Translations under genes and position numbers: made by a program
Assembly: GCA_963706905.1 (NCBI GenBank)
Contig: CAVPNY010000015.1
Location: forward strand, 62,001-126,000
Direction of reading: 5' to 3'
Length of the DNA stretch: 64,000 nucleotides
From: CAVPNY01 sp963706905
GTDB taxonomy: Bacteria; Chloroflexota; Anaerolineae; Anaerolineales; UBA4823
Shown: piece by piece, positions 1 through 10,634 of the stretch
Position numbering within the stretch: position 1 is the first letter of the stretch
How the letters are laid out: the number at the start of each line of letters is the position of its first letter
The notes under the pieces: generated by a model
Database searches by the model: none
Told to the model about the DNA's origin: nothing
Seen by the model: the letters and a program-made list of their open reading frames with translations, nothing else

Positions 1-1
1 G

Positions 2-3000
2 AGTCATTGGCTGCACCTCGGTCGCCCCTTTACGCGTATAGACGGTCGGCAGGCACTCATCTCGTGGAGCGCCACTATGTTCGAGTACCTGATGCCGCAC
101 TTGATGGTGCGCAGCGAACTCGGCACCTTGCTTGGCCAAACCCTGGAGGTGGTAGTCGACCGCCAGATCGAATACGGGCGTGAGAAAAATATCCCCTGGG
201 GAATTTCCGAGTCGGGTTACTACCGCTTTGACGCTAACCAATTCTATCAATACCGCGCTTTTGGGGTGCCTGGGTTGGGTTACAAGCGCGGTTTGGTCGA
301 TGACCTGGTCATAACCCCCCACGCTTCGCTGCTCGCCCTGCCTCTGCGCCCGCGCGGTTCTCCAGAATATCGAGAACCTCAGGCGGCAGGGCATGCTCGG
401 GATGTACGGTTTTTATGAATCTGCCGACTTCACCCCGGCGCGCCTTGCCGTAGGCCAGGAGTTTGCGATCGTCCAGTCTTACATGGCCCACCACCAGGGC
501 ATGATTATGCTCTCGCTGGTCAATTATTTGCATGGGGATGCGATGGTTCGGCGCTTCCAGCGCGACCCGCGCATTCAAAGTATAGAACTGCTGTTATTGG
601 AGCAGATTCCAAGAGATGCCCCTATCGAGCGGCCGAATACCGAAGGTTCACCGGGATTGCGGGCCATACGGCCTCGCAACCTGGCGAGCCCCTGGCAAGT
701 AGATCCGCACGCGGCGCAGCCCAGAGTGCATTACCTCTCAAATGGCCACTACAGCGTCCTCATTACTGCAGCAGGCGGCGGGTACAGTGCCTGGGAGGAC
801 ATTCATCTGACCCGTTGGCGGCCCGATACCACCCTGGATAACTGGGGGTCCTGGATCTACGTCCAGGACCAGGAGAGTGGCGAGACCTGGTCGTCAGGAC
901 TCCAGCCTACTTTAGTGAGTGGCGATGAGCATGAGGTCTTCTTCAATGGTCACTTTGCCGAGTTCCGCCGCCAGGACGGCTCTCTGGCTCAGGTGACTGA
1001 GGTCTTCGTCGCCTCTGAAGACGATTTGGAAGTTCGCCTGGTGACCCTGACGAACCATGGAGACCAGGCGCGGCGTCTGCGGTTGACCAGCTATGGAGAG
1101 GTCGTCCTAGCTCCCCAGGTCGCCGACGCCCGCCATCCGGCGTTCAACAAGCTGTTCATCGAAAGCGAGCCACTGCCAAGGGGCAATGGTTTGTTGTTCC
1201 GCCGCCGGCCGCGTTCCAAGTCTGAAGAGGGTACTTATCTGGCCCATGTGCTGGTGACAAACCCAGGCGAGAACACGGTTGTGCGGCCCAGGCTGGAAAC
1301 CGACCGCGGTCGGTTCCTGGGGCGCGGCCAAACTGCCCGACATCCGGCTGCCCTGGAAGCTGGCTCGCAGCCCGGAACCGGAGTATCTCTGGATCCGATC
1401 TTTTCGATTAGCCAGGTAGTCTACCTGCCGCCACATGGCACTCTACGATTGGCTTTCCTCACGGCTGCAGCGCGGTCGGCAGAGAGCTGCCAGGCCATAA
1501 TAAATCGCTACTCGTCGTTGAGTGCAATCCAGGCGGCTCGTGAACGGGCCCGGGCGCTTACTGAAGTAGAATTGGACGAATTGGAGATCTCCAACACCCA
1601 GTTGAAAGATTTTCAAACTCTGTTGTCTTTGTTGGTTTTCCCATCTCCTGCTCTGCGGGCCAGCCCCGAGCGGTTGGCTGCTAATCAGAAAGGGCAGTCA
1701 GGACTATGGCCTTTTGCAATTTCCGGGGATTATCCCATCCTCCTGGTCGAAATTGGTACCGAGCAGGAGCTTACCCTGGCCCGGGAGCTTCTCCAGGCGC
1801 ATACTTATTGGCGCAGGCGCCAGCTTATGATCGATCTGGTGTTCTTTGACAAGCAAGGCACCAGTTATAACCAGGAGCTCAGCTCGCAACTCTACCGCCT
1901 GGTCGCGAGTACGGAGAGCGAAGGGTGGCTTAACCGCCGCGGAGGCATCTTCTTGCTCCATGCAGACCAGATGGGTGAGGCGGACCGGATCCTCTTGGAA
2001 ACGGTAGCGTTGGTGGTGATGGATGGCGCCAGGGGGACTTTGGCTGAGCATCTCCAGCACACCCCGGCGCTGGATCATAAGCCATCCCGGCTGCCACCCT
2101 TTTCTCCGGCGCTGCCCGATGGGATAGACCCACAGCCGACCATGCCCCTGCCTCGTCCGCCAGACCTGCTTTATGACAATGACCTGGGCGGTTTCAGCCC
2201 GGACGGATGCGAGTACTGCATCTACCTGGCGCCCGGACAGGTTACTCCTGCTCCCTGGATCAATGTGATCGCAAACCCGCACTTCGGTTTCCTGGCATCC
2301 GAGTCCGGGCTGGGCGCCTCCTGGGCCGAAAATAGCGGCGAAAACCGGCTGAGTCCTTGGGGAAACGATCCGGTTTCCAATGAGCCACACGAAGTGCTGT
2401 ATTTGCGGGATGAAGAAACAGGCAACGTCTGGTCATCCACCCCACAGCCTGCTCCCGCCCCGGCTCCCTACCTGGCGCGCCATGGCGCTGGATATACTAT
2501 CTTCGAGCACCACAGTCACGGCCTGCGCCAGCGGTTACGGGTGTTCATCCCGCCGGATGGTCCGCTAAAAATCTTGCAGCTTCAGTTGGAAAACACCTGG
2601 GACCGGGCGCGGCGCATTACCGCTACTTATTACGTCGAATGGGTGTTGGGGGTAAGCCGAGAAGGCTCTCAGCAGTATTTGATCCCGGAATTCAATAGCG
2701 AACCTCAGGCGTTACTGGTACGCAATCCGTATAATACCGAGTTCTCAGAACGCGTAGCCTTCGTTTCAGCCAGCAACCCCCTGCACGGTCTGACCACCGA
2801 CCGGACGGAGTTCCTCGGCCGGCTGGGCAGCCTGGAGGAGCCAGCTGCGCTCAACCGCATTGGCCTGGCAGGGACAGTTGAGGCGGGGCTGGACCCCTGC
2901 GCTGCCCTACAACTCCACATCGACCTCCAGCCTGGTGCTTCAGAACAAATTTACTTTGTGTTGGGACAGGCTGAAAATCGGGATGCAGCCCTGGCTTTGG

Positions 3001-4566
3001 TACGCAGCTACCAGGACCCGCAGCGAGTGCAGACTGCCTGGGAATCCAATAACCGGTTTTGGAATGACCTGCTGGGAGCGGTGCAGGTCCACACCCCTGA
3101 ACCAGCTTTCGACTTGCTGATCAACCGCTGGCTGCTATACCAGACTCTGGCCTGCCGCATCTGGGGGAGAACCGGCTTCTACCAATCCAGCGGAGCCTAT
3201 GGATTTCGCGATCAGCTCCAGGACGTACTGGCGCTACTGCACGTCGCTCCGCAACTGGCCCGCGAGCATCTTTTGCGCGCCGCCCGGCACCAGTTCGAGG
3301 CTGGGGACGTACTGCATTGGTGGCACCCGCCTTCCGGGCGCGGGGTGCGCACCCGGATCAGCGACGATCTGCTCTGGCTGCCTTATGTGACCGCCGAATA
3401 TGTCAGCCTCACTGGCGACGATACGGTCTTGACCGAGAAGGTCCCCTTCCGGCGTGCACCCCTGCTGGAGCCGGGGCAAGAAGAGCGCTATGGGCTTTAC
3501 CCGGAAACCAGCGCAACCTATACCTTATTTGAGCATTGCCGCCGTGCGCTTGAAAAGGGGATGACTTCCGGGAAGCACAATCTGCCCTTAATGGGCAGTG
3601 GGGATTGGAATGACAGTATGGACCGGGTGGGAATTGAAGGCCGTGGCGAGAGCACCTGGCTGGGTTGGTTTCTTTATAGCACCCTTAACCGCTTTGCCGA
3701 TCTGTGTGAGCGGCGCGGTCAGGACGAACCAGCCGCCGGTTATCGCCAGCGCGCCTCCGACCTGGCCCAGGCCATCGAACACAGCGCCTGGGACGGCGAA
3801 TGGTACCTGCGCGCTTTTTTTGATGACGGCTCGCCCCTGGGCTCCTCAGAGAACCAGGAATGTCAGATCGATTCAATCGCCCAATCCTGGGGGGTTCTTT
3901 CTGGCGGCGGGGATCCGCAGCGCGCCGCCCAGTCTATGCAGTCAGTCTCCGAACACCTGGTGCGACGCAGTCAGCGGCTGGTCCTGCTGTTTACGCCTCC
4001 CTTCGACAAGACGCTACGCGACCCCGGATACATCAAAGGCTATCCTCCCGGTGTGCGCGAGAACGGTGGACAATATACACATGCAGCCATCTGGTCTGCC
4101 TGGGCTTTTCTCGGGTTGGGACGGATCGAGGATAGTTTTGAATGTTTCCAGCTCCTGAATCCGATTCTGCAAGCCGACGCCTCTGAAAAAGCTTTCCACT
4201 ACCGGGTCGAACCGTACGTGGTTGCGGCGGACGTTTACGGTGCACCGCCTTTCACCGGGCAGGGCGGCTGGACATGGTATACCGGATCCAGCGCCTGGAT
4301 GTACCGCCTGGGACTGGAAGGATTTCTGGGTTTGAAGAAAAAGAGGGGATCGGCTTGAAGTGGACCCACGGATTCCCCGGGACTGGCTTGGCTTTCGCTT
4401 CACTTACCGGTTTGGGCCGGCAACCTATGAATTTCAGGTTCAGAATCCGGGCCACGTCAACCAGGGAGTGCAGCAAGTATCTTTGAATGGTCAGGTGCTC
4501 CCGGACAAGGTGATCCCTCTCTCGCAGGATGGCGGAATATATGCTGTGCTTATCGTCATGGGCTAA
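2..4566 (+). CDS. Cyclic beta-glucan synthase (NdvB-like), 3' part, two frameshifts
   Basis: C-terminal part of a very large NdvB/GH94-type protein; the gene is open at the left edge. The first ~120 codons (from base 2) match the end of the glycoamylase-like domain (WSATMFEYLMP, ADDLVITP-like stretch). Two GH94-type modules follow, with the phosphorylase-family motif GSGDWNDSMDRVG near 3595-3635. The family makes or remodels periplasmic beta-1,2-glucans. Reading moves +1 near base 353 (CCCGCGCGG): the frame before gives LALPLRP, the frame after gives AVLQNIENLRRQGMLG, both family-like. A second +1 shift occurs near 4336-4348 (A5 then G4): the frame after it continues GDRLEVDPRIPRDW and the usual beta-rich tail to a stop at 4566, so the apparent stop at 4358 is not the true end. 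The last four bases overlap the convergent CoA-binding gene. Whether the frameshifts are real or assembly errors cannot be told from sequence alone. Confidence 0.85.
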
Positions 4567-4994
4567 GCGTCTACTGCATTCGTTCCCTCTCGCCTGAACC
4601 GCTTGTGCTCGACCATCATGCAGGCATCCATCACGACATCCATCCCGGCGTTTCTCGCCAGTTCGGCTGCCTCGGCATTGGCAATGCCCAATTGCATCCA
4701 CACTGCATTGGCGCCAATCTGGATAGCTTGCTCAACAAAAGGGTAGACATCTTCACTGCGTCTAAACAACAGCACCAGATCGACCGGCTCGGGGACGGAG
4801 GCCAGGTCAGGGTAGACCTTTTCACTTAAGGTTGAGTGCTCCAGGTATGGATTGACCGGGATGATGCGGTATCCTTGCGCTTGCAAGTACGCAGGAACAT
4901 AATGCGCTGGTTTTTCAGGCCTCGACGACAGGCCGACCACAGCGATAGTTTTGACGGAGTGAAGTATTTTTTGAATAGTTTGATCCTGGGACAT
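4563..4994 (-). CDS. CoA-binding protein (YccU/CoA_binding_2 family)
   Basis: About 143 residues forming one Rossmann-type CoA-binding domain. Visible landmarks are the N-terminal strand-turn IAVVGLSSRPEKPA, then GYRIIPVNP, VDLVLLFRRSEDV, AVWMQLGIAN and a C-terminal VVMDACMMVEHKR, which are family features. The family is soluble and binds CoA or acyl-CoA; its physiological role is mostly undefined. ATG at 4994 was chosen because the upstream in-frame codon at 5009 is GTG with no better ribosome site. It is convergent with the glucan synthase (4-bp overlap) and divergent from the methyltransferase gene, so it is probably monocistronic. Confidence 0.85.
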   Translation of the reverse strand: MSQDQTIQKILHSVKTIAVVGLSSRPEKPAHYVPAYLQAQGYRIIPVNPYLEHSTLSEKVYPDLASVPEPVDLVLLFRRSEDVYPFVEQAIQIGANAVWMQLGIANAEAAELARNAGMDVVMDACMMVEHKRFRREGTNAVDA

Positions 4995-5122
4995 GCTTCT
5001 CGCTTTCACTCTTTGGTAGCTCTCGAAATTAGTTCAAGAATAACTTGTAAATATAAGCTATTCTCTCTCCAACTGATTAGCGGCCTCTGATTATATACCA
5101 TGCAGCGGCAGGTTATCATTTC

Positions 5123-5131
5123 TGCTACAAT
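5123..5131 (+). promoter_or_regulatory. Extended -10 promoter, probably leaderless
   Basis: TGCTACAAT is an extended -10 element (TGn plus TACAAT) ending 6 nt before the ATG at 5138. Transcription starting about 7 nt downstream would begin at the ATG itself. No Shine-Dalgarno is present. The same arrangement occurs before 7088 and 33858. Confidence 0.5.
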
Positions 5132-5137
5132 TCGAGC

Positions 5138-6329
5138 ATGGATCAGGCCTCCTTCAATGCCTTATCGATCCCCTCAGGGCAAGAAGCGCTTCAAGCAGCC
5201 ATACTGCTTCAGCCGCGTGAAACGGACTTCCTGCGTCATTTTCAGGTGTTGTGCCGTTCTTTTCCACCCGATCTGGCACGGGCTGCTCTGGAGACTGCTA
5301 TTCTGCGTCGCGAAGGTCGGGTCAAGTTTCCTTTTGCCGATAGCATGTATTTCACCCGCGAGGCGCTTGAGCAGGCATCCGCGTACGAAATCTCAACCTA
5401 CCGTTCAGCACGTTACGATCCCTTTACTTGCCTGGTTGATCTGGGATGTTCGATCGGCGGTGACAGTCTGGCACTGGCATCGATAGCTCCTACCGTTGGC
5501 ATCGATCGCGACCCCTTGCGCCTGGTTTTGGCGCAGGCCAATCTGGCCGCGCTTGGGTTGGCTGATCGAGCGAACTTTCTGCACGCTGATCTGCAAGCGC
5601 CCCTTCCACTTGGGAGTTCCAGCCACACCGCGTTGTTTTTTGACCCGGGACGCCGTGACCAGGGGCGACGGGTCTATACAGTAAACGCATACCAGCCTCC
5701 GCTGCGAATGGTGAGCGTCTGGCAGTCCGATTTTCCGGCGACCGGGGTGAAGATCTCCCCGGGAGTAGACCTGGCAGAACTCGCCCCTTACGATGCTGAA
5801 GTCGAGTTTATCTCATTACATGGCGGTCTTAAAGAAGCCGTTCTTTGGTTTGGCCCGTTGAAAACTGCCAGGCGCCGGGCGACAATCCTGCCTGGTGCCC
5901 ATACGCTATCTACCTCGCGTTTGCCTGAGTTTGAACAGCCCTGTAATACTCCCCCAACAAGTGAGCCGCTGGCGTATCTTTACGAACCTGATCCAGCGGT
6001 ACTGCGCGCTGGGGCTGGTGGTAGATCTGGCTGCTCAATTGGGGGCTTATCAGCTTGACCCTGATATTGCTTACCTGACTGCAGAAGAACAACAACCCAC
6101 ACCATTTGCCCGTGCCTGGGCGATTGAAGCCTGGTTCCCTTTTGGATTGAAGCGGTTGCGATACTATCTGCGGGAGCGTCAGGTGGGACTGGTGACAGTG
6201 AAGAAACGCGGCTCACCACTGCAGCCGGAGGCTTTGATCAACGATCTGCGCTTGAGCGGCGACCAGGAACGCGTCGTGTTTCTGACTCACTTGCGCGGCG
6301 CCCCGGTCGTCTTGATCGGTCGCCCTTGA
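5138..6329 (+). CDS. Class I SAM methyltransferase with THUMP-like C-terminus, frameshifted
   Basis: The N-terminal ~90 residues are helical. They are followed by a Rossmann SAM-binding motif I (LVDLGCSIGGDSLALA), an acidic loop at the end of strand 2 (VGIDRDPLRL) and FFDPGRRDQGRR in the catalytic-loop region. The C-terminal part (PFARAWAIEAWFPFGLKRLRYYLRER onward) resembles the THUMP-like domain appended to this family of predicted RNA methyltransferases; substrate unknown. The frame breaks at the G4 run 6011-6014: before it the sequence reads EPDPAVLRAG, after it GLVVDLAAQLGAY, and removing one G restores one continuous ~396-residue protein. The start ATG at 5138 has no Shine-Dalgarno but lies directly behind an extended -10. 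Confidence 0.8.
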
Positions 6330-6409
6330 GATTTGCTCTGCGGTTGTGTGCAGTAAATTTCGTAAAATGCGGCTGCAGTCCTGCTATTTACTAAAACTAG
6401 GAATAACAT

Positions 6410-6964
6410 CTACTCTGTAAACAGCGGCAAATGCCCCAACGCCAGGATATTTGCCCAGCGCGCTTGTTCGCCTTCAGTTAATATAGCGGCTTCGGCGACG
6501 ATGTGGGCATCCGCCTTTGTGACGATCTCGCGCATCCCTTGGAGTGTGGAGCCCGTGCTAATTACATCATCCAGCAATACTACGCGCTTTCCTTCCAATA
6601 ATTCCCGGTCTTTTTCATCAAGGTATAGATTTTGGGATTTGCCGGTGGTGATTGAGATCGTCTCTGCCTGGATCGTATCTCCCATGTAAGGACGGTATAG
6701 CTTGCGCAATACAACATACGGTTTATTCGTCTCAACAGACAGGGCATGAGCCACCGGGATGCTCTTCGCTTCGGCAGTCACCATTACATCGTAATTCACT
6801 CCATCTAGTTTCTTTGCCAATCCCCTGGCGCAAGCCTGTACTAATTCGGTATCCCCCAGGATGTTCAACACTGCGATGCGCAGGCCAGGCTGGACTTCGA
6901 ATAGGGGCAACTGACGATAGACGCCGGCAATTTCAATCGGATAGGTGTTGCGTTGTGTGGGCAT
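6410..6964 (-). CDS. Phosphoribosyltransferase (Apt/Xpt-like)
   Basis: A type I PRTase of about 184 residues. The PRPP-binding loop is clear (VVLLDDVISTGSTL), and an upstream hood/flexible-loop region includes YVVLRKLYRPYMGD. The length and the N-terminal strand set fit adenine or xanthine phosphoribosyltransferases (COG0503), which salvage purine bases with PRPP; the exact base is not readable from sequence. ATG at 6964 is preferred over the upstream in-frame start at 7009 because GGAGG sits 9 nt before it. Convergent with the methyltransferase gene, divergent from the zinc-ribbon operon. Confidence 0.85.
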   Translation of the reverse strand: MPTQRNTYPIEIAGVYRQLPLFEVQPGLRIAVLNILGDTELVQACARGLAKKLDGVNYDVMVTAEAKSIPVAHALSVETNKPYVVLRKLYRPYMGDTIQAETISITTGKSQNLYLDEKDRELLEGKRVVLLDDVISTGSTLQGMREIVTKADAHIVAEAAILTEGEQARWANILALGHLPLFTE

Positions 6965-7072
6965 GGATTGCAACCTCCGGATGGTTGGAACAGGATCGTG
7001 ATCAACCAATAACTATGCTTGAGATAGCCACTAACTGATTTGTTGGGGCAGTGCTAATTATAGCGGGATTAT

Positions 7073-7081
7073 TGCTATAAT
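7073..7081 (+). promoter_or_regulatory. Extended -10 promoter of the zinc-ribbon operon
   Basis: TGCTATAAT, a consensus extended -10, ends 6 nt before the ATG at 7088. No ribosome-binding site lies between, so the mRNA is predicted to be leaderless or nearly so. Confidence 0.6.
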
Positions 7082-7087
7082 TGGAAT

Positions 7088-7897
7088 ATGGCTGAACAAA
7101 CGCCTGCCAATATGGTTACCTGTACACAATGCGGGGGGGAGCTTCATCCCGACGAAGGGCAGATTTTTCTTACCTGTCCTTACTGCAGCACGACGGTATA
7201 CCTGGATAAATCCCAGGTGGTGTTCCACTGGTACTTGGCACCCACCCTGGATCAGGAAAAAGCCCGAGGGGCCCTGGCGCGCTGGATGGCCGGCAACGAC
7301 ACAGTCAAAGACCTGGACAAGAAGTCCGTTCTGGCCGGGCAGTCTTTCGAGTATTTCCCCCTTTGGTACTTCAAACGTCGTGATCCCCAGGGCAAAGAAC
7401 AAATATGGATGGAACCAGCCGCAGCTACCTCGGTGACCGAGGTTACTCGCCTGAACCTGCCGGCTGGCGATCTGCGTAAATACGATCCTGATCTCGCCTC
7501 CCAGGCGGTCACGCCCAGTGTGCCACTGGAGGCAGCTCAGGAGTGGCTGGCCGGGCGTGGCGTGCCAAAGGATGAGGTAGCTGAACGCGCCCTGGTGCAC
7601 TTGCCGCTCTACACGTTCAAATATACTTATCAGAATAATCCCTACACGGCAGTTGTTGAAGGGGCGACAGGGAAAGTGCTGGCATATATTTACCCGGCTA
7701 AGGCAGAGATACCTTATCGGACAGTGGGTTGTCTTACCGGAGGCGTTTTCCTGCTACTGGCAACCTTTCCGATAATTGGTGCATTGATAGATGGAGCCTC
7801 TGGCTTTGGCGTCGGTATGCTGGTGTGTAGTGGATTGGGATTGGTGGCTGCTCCGCTTCTTTTTGCAGCGGCGGCCTGGGTGGCACAAAAAGTATGA
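7088..7897 (+). CDS. Zinc-ribbon membrane protein 1
   Basis: 269 residues. An N-terminal zinc ribbon (CTQCGG near residue 12 and CPYC near residue 31) is followed by a soluble middle region with a repeated FxYFPLWYFKR/LPLYTFKYTY pattern, then PYTAVVEGATGKVLA. Two hydrophobic segments at the C-terminus (about 215-237 and 241-263) should anchor it in the membrane. I do not recognise a named family with known function. First gene of a three-gene operon with ATGA overlaps; the next product repeats the same plan, so the two are probably paralogues from duplication. A role as a membrane-tethered adaptor is only inference. Confidence 0.85.
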   Translation: MAEQTPANMVTCTQCGGELHPDEGQIFLTCPYCSTTVYLDKSQVVFHWYLAPTLDQEKARGALARWMAGNDTVKDLDKKSVLAGQSFEYFPLWYFKRRDPQGKEQIWMEPAAATSVTEVTRLNLPAGDLRKYDPDLASQAVTPSVPLEAAQEWLAGRGVPKDEVAERALVHLPLYTFKYTYQNNPYTAVVEGATGKVLAYIYPAKAEIPYRTVGCLTGGVFLLLATFPIIGALIDGASGFGVGMLVCSGLGLVAAPLLFAAAAWVAQKV

Positions 7898-8934
7898 GCA
7901 AGGAACCTGAATCGATCCACGGCCTGGCCTGTCCGAATTGTGGCGGCATGGTGCCAATCCCTGAGGGGCAGCTGATTGTCAGGTGCCCGTATTGTGATCT
8001 GCGCTCACTGGTGCGTGGCGAGCGTGGTCTGCAGCGCTACCAGGTGCCGACACGCGTGGACCGCGAACAGGCCGAGGCGACCTTGAAACGCTTCCTGTCG
8101 TCCAGTCAGGCGATTGCCCGCGAAGCTCCCGCAAAAGCCCAATTAACCGAGGTATTTTTAGCCTACTTGCCTTTCTGGGTGACCTGGGCACGCGTGCTGG
8201 GTTGGGTCTTTGGCCAGAAGCAAGTTGGCAGCGGTGACAACAAGCGTTATGAGCCGCGCGAGGTGAAAATAACCGAAGAGATGAGCTGGAACGGGGCGGC
8301 CTGCGATGTGGGTGAGTTCGGTGTAAACAGCCTGCCGCTGACCAGCCAGCCGCTGGAAGCCTTTGACGCGGATGGCTTGCACGCCAGAGGCCTGGTGTTC
8401 GAGCCAGTTGGATCTTTGAGCGATGCCCGATCCGCAAGCGAACAGGACTTCTCCGCGCGAGTAGAGGATCACGCCAACCTCGACCGGGTGGCGCAGGTAT
8501 TTGTGCGCAAGGTGCGCCAGCGGATGGGTCTGGTATATTACCCGCTTTGGGTGATCCGTTACCTGTACCGCGGGCGCGCTTTTCAGGTAGTGATTGATGG
8601 CTACTCAGGACAGGTTTTGTACGGCAAGGCGCCAGGCAGTGTGCTCTACCGGGCGGTTGTGTTGGTTGGAGGAATGGCGTTAGGTGCAGTTATCGCCGTG
8701 GATGGCGCGGCAGCTGCTTTCCGCATTGCAGTCGAAATGGAAGGGGATGGCGCCGGGGCATTCCTTATCGGCGGTATTTCGATGATTGCTCTCGGTGCGG
8801 GGCTGATGTTGACCGGTTACCGTAAGTTTCGCTATGGTGAGCAATACGAGTTCCGCGGCTACCAGCAGCGCAAAGGCCGCTCGAAAACCAATATTCAGGA
8901 TTCGATTTTCAAAATGTTGGAAGGTGGCCGATGA
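7894..8934 (+). CDS. Zinc-ribbon membrane protein 2
   Basis: 346 residues, starting at an ATGA overlap with the preceding gene, so translation is probably coupled. The zinc ribbon CPNCGGMVPIPEG...CPYCD occupies residues 10-35. The middle carries AYLPFWVTWARVLGW and LVYYPLWVIRYLYRGRAFQVVIDGYSGQVL, matching the PLWYFKR and PYTAVVEGATGKVL stretches of protein 1. Two transmembrane segments follow (about residues 250-270 and 282-305), then a basic tail. Same architecture as protein 1 with a longer central domain. Function unknown. Confidence 0.85.
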   Translation: MSKEPESIHGLACPNCGGMVPIPEGQLIVRCPYCDLRSLVRGERGLQRYQVPTRVDREQAEATLKRFLSSSQAIAREAPAKAQLTEVFLAYLPFWVTWARVLGWVFGQKQVGSGDNKRYEPREVKITEEMSWNGAACDVGEFGVNSLPLTSQPLEAFDADGLHARGLVFEPVGSLSDARSASEQDFSARVEDHANLDRVAQVFVRKVRQRMGLVYYPLWVIRYLYRGRAFQVVIDGYSGQVLYGKAPGSVLYRAVVLVGGMALGAVIAVDGAAAAFRIAVEMEGDGAGAFLIGGISMIALGAGLMLTGYRKFRYGEQYEFRGYQQRKGRSKTNIQDSIFKMLEGGR

Positions 8935-9467
8935 CTGCTCCGGTTGTACTAATCCCTCTGCGCTGCCCGCGCTGCGAGACGTCGGTGCCGGCTCAACCCG
9001 AGGAGGTTGCCTGGCGTTGCAGTCAATGTGGGCAGGGATTATTGCTGGACGAGAGCAAGGGATTGGTCCCGTTGGAGATTCATTACTCTGCCGACATTCC
9101 GCCGAATGGAGTGGGGAAGCCTTTCTGGGTGGCTGAAGGTCAGGTGACGGTGCAGCGTGACACATACAGCGGGGATAAGTCAGCGGAGGCGCAGCGCTTT
9201 TGGGGCGGAGGCAGGCTTTTCATCCTCCCGGCGTTCGCTGGAACGCTGGATAATTTACTCTCCTTGGGGATGCAATTCTTGCAACAGTCACCAGAACTAA
9301 AGCCTGGACCGGCGGCTCGTTTTGAGCCGGTGACCCTTTCGCCGGGTGATCTTACCGCCGCCGCTGAATACCTGGTCATGGCAGTTGAGGCGGGGCGCAA
9401 AGACAACCTCAAGGTAGTGAGCGTCGCGGTAAGCCTCTCAGCGCCAACCCTGTGGGTATTGCCTTAA
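8931..9467 (+). CDS. Zinc-ribbon protein 3
   Basis: 178 residues, again starting at an ATGA overlap. The zinc ribbon is CPRCETSVPAQPEEVAWRC followed by CSQCGQG (residues 11-34). The rest is soluble, with a pro/gly-rich middle, and no membrane segment is evident. It lacks the C-terminal transmembrane pair of its two neighbours, so it may be the cytosolic partner of a three-part assembly; this is inferred from operon structure alone. No recognised catalytic motif. Confidence 0.8.
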   Translation: MTAPVVLIPLRCPRCETSVPAQPEEVAWRCSQCGQGLLLDESKGLVPLEIHYSADIPPNGVGKPFWVAEGQVTVQRDTYSGDKSAEAQRFWGGGRLFILPAFAGTLDNLLSLGMQFLQQSPELKPGPAARFEPVTLSPGDLTAAAEYLVMAVEAGRKDNLKVVSVAVSLSAPTLWVLP

Positions 9468-9479
9468 CCCCCCCGATCG

Positions 9480-10595
9480 ATGATGTGCTTTAAAACATTA
9501 ATAGGGGTGATATTACCGGCGCGTTCGACCTGGCGCAGGATGAGTTCTGCTCTTCTATTGCTCTTTTTTATTGTAGGTTGTAATCCGAACAAAGCTGGGA
9601 ATTTGCCACCCACAAATGAGATTCCATCTACTCAAACCGGTTCAGGTTGGTACAGTGTCTATTTTACCCAACCGGGGGCACCCAACGCCGAGACTTTGCG
9701 TGGCGGCCCTGATGCAGCTCTGGCGGAGGCGATTCGAGAGGCCAACCTGGGTGTGGATATCGCCATGGACACGCTGGACTTGTGGAGTATCCGCGATGCT
9801 CTGATCGATGCTGACCGGCGAGGGGTGCGTGTGCGTGCTGTGGTGGAGAGTGACAACCTGGATGAGCCGGAAGTTCAAGACCTGGTTCAAGTTGGGATCG
9901 AGGTATTGGGAGATCGGCGCGAGGGCATGATGCACAACAAGTTCGCCATCCTCGACCGGCAGGAAGTCTGGACAGGTTCGATGAACTTTACTCTCAACGG
10001 CGCTTATCGCAGCGACAATAACTTGATCCGTATTCGGTCGGCGCGCCTGGCGGAGGATTACCTGGTTGAGTTTGAGGAGATGTTCGTGGACGACCAGTTC
10101 GGACCGGGCTCGCCAGCCGACACGCCCTACGCGAAATTGCAGATTGATGGAACGCCGGTAGAGGTGTATTTCTCACCCGATGACGGCGTCCGGCAGCAAT
10201 TGATCGATCTGATCGGCGGGGCACGGCAGAGCATCTATTTCCTGGCTTATTCATTCACCTCTGATGCTCTGGTTGAAGCCATCCTGGAGCGCGCCGCAGC
10301 GGGGGTTACCATCGCCGGAGTGCTGGATGAAAGTCAGGCTCATGGAAATCAAGGTGGCGAGTACCAGCGAATGCTCGAGAGTGGGCTGGATGTGCGCCTG
10401 GATGGCAATCCAGTGAGTATGCATCACAAGGTGCTGATCATTGATGATCGTATCGTGGTGACAGGATCATACAATTTCAGCCAGAACGCTGAAACGCGCA
10501 ACGATGAGAATACCCTGATTTTGTACAGCCAGGAGATTGCAGAGCTATACATGGCTGAGTTTAACAGGGTTTTTGAACTTGCCGAACAATATTAA
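9480..10595 (+). CDS. Phospholipase D-like lipoprotein
   Basis: 371 residues with two HKD repeats: HNKFAILD...GSMNFT near residue 152 and HHKVLIID...GSYNFS near residue 315, each with the downstream G-S-x-N of the PLD superfamily. Both active-site halves look intact, as in bacterial PLD-like phosphodiesterases and nucleases. The N-terminus has a basic stretch (STWRR), a hydrophobic run and a lipobox-like IVGC with Cys34, so export and lipid anchoring are likely. ATG at 9480 keeps the basic n-region; an alternative ATG is at 9540. It follows the zinc-ribbon operon by 12 nt and is probably cotranscribed. Substrate (lipid or nucleic acid) cannot be decided. Confidence 0.85.
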   Translation: MMCFKTLIGVILPARSTWRRMSSALLLLFFIVGCNPNKAGNLPPTNEIPSTQTGSGWYSVYFTQPGAPNAETLRGGPDAALAEAIREANLGVDIAMDTLDLWSIRDALIDADRRGVRVRAVVESDNLDEPEVQDLVQVGIEVLGDRREGMMHNKFAILDRQEVWTGSMNFTLNGAYRSDNNLIRIRSARLAEDYLVEFEEMFVDDQFGPGSPADTPYAKLQIDGTPVEVYFSPDDGVRQQLIDLIGGARQSIYFLAYSFTSDALVEAILERAAAGVTIAGVLDESQAHGNQGGEYQRMLESGLDVRLDGNPVSMHHKVLIIDDRIVVTGSYNFSQNAETRNDENTLILYSQEIAELYMAEFNRVFELAEQY

Positions 10596-10634
10596 AAACC
10601 TCTGGTAAATGTTATGCACCCAGATGGGTGAGGC

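Noticed and set aside
350..360. Programmed ribosomal frameshifting in the glucan synthase and other split genes
   Set aside because: No consistent slippery heptamer or following structure; sites differ in sequence and direction, which fits random indels better.
1704..2390. 228-codon minus-strand open frame
   Set aside because: Lies within the glucan synthase coding region and shows no recognisable domain.
6340..6405. AGTAAAT/ATTTACT inverted repeat between convergent genes
   Set aside because: Only 7-bp arms with a long loop and no T-run; too weak to call a terminator.
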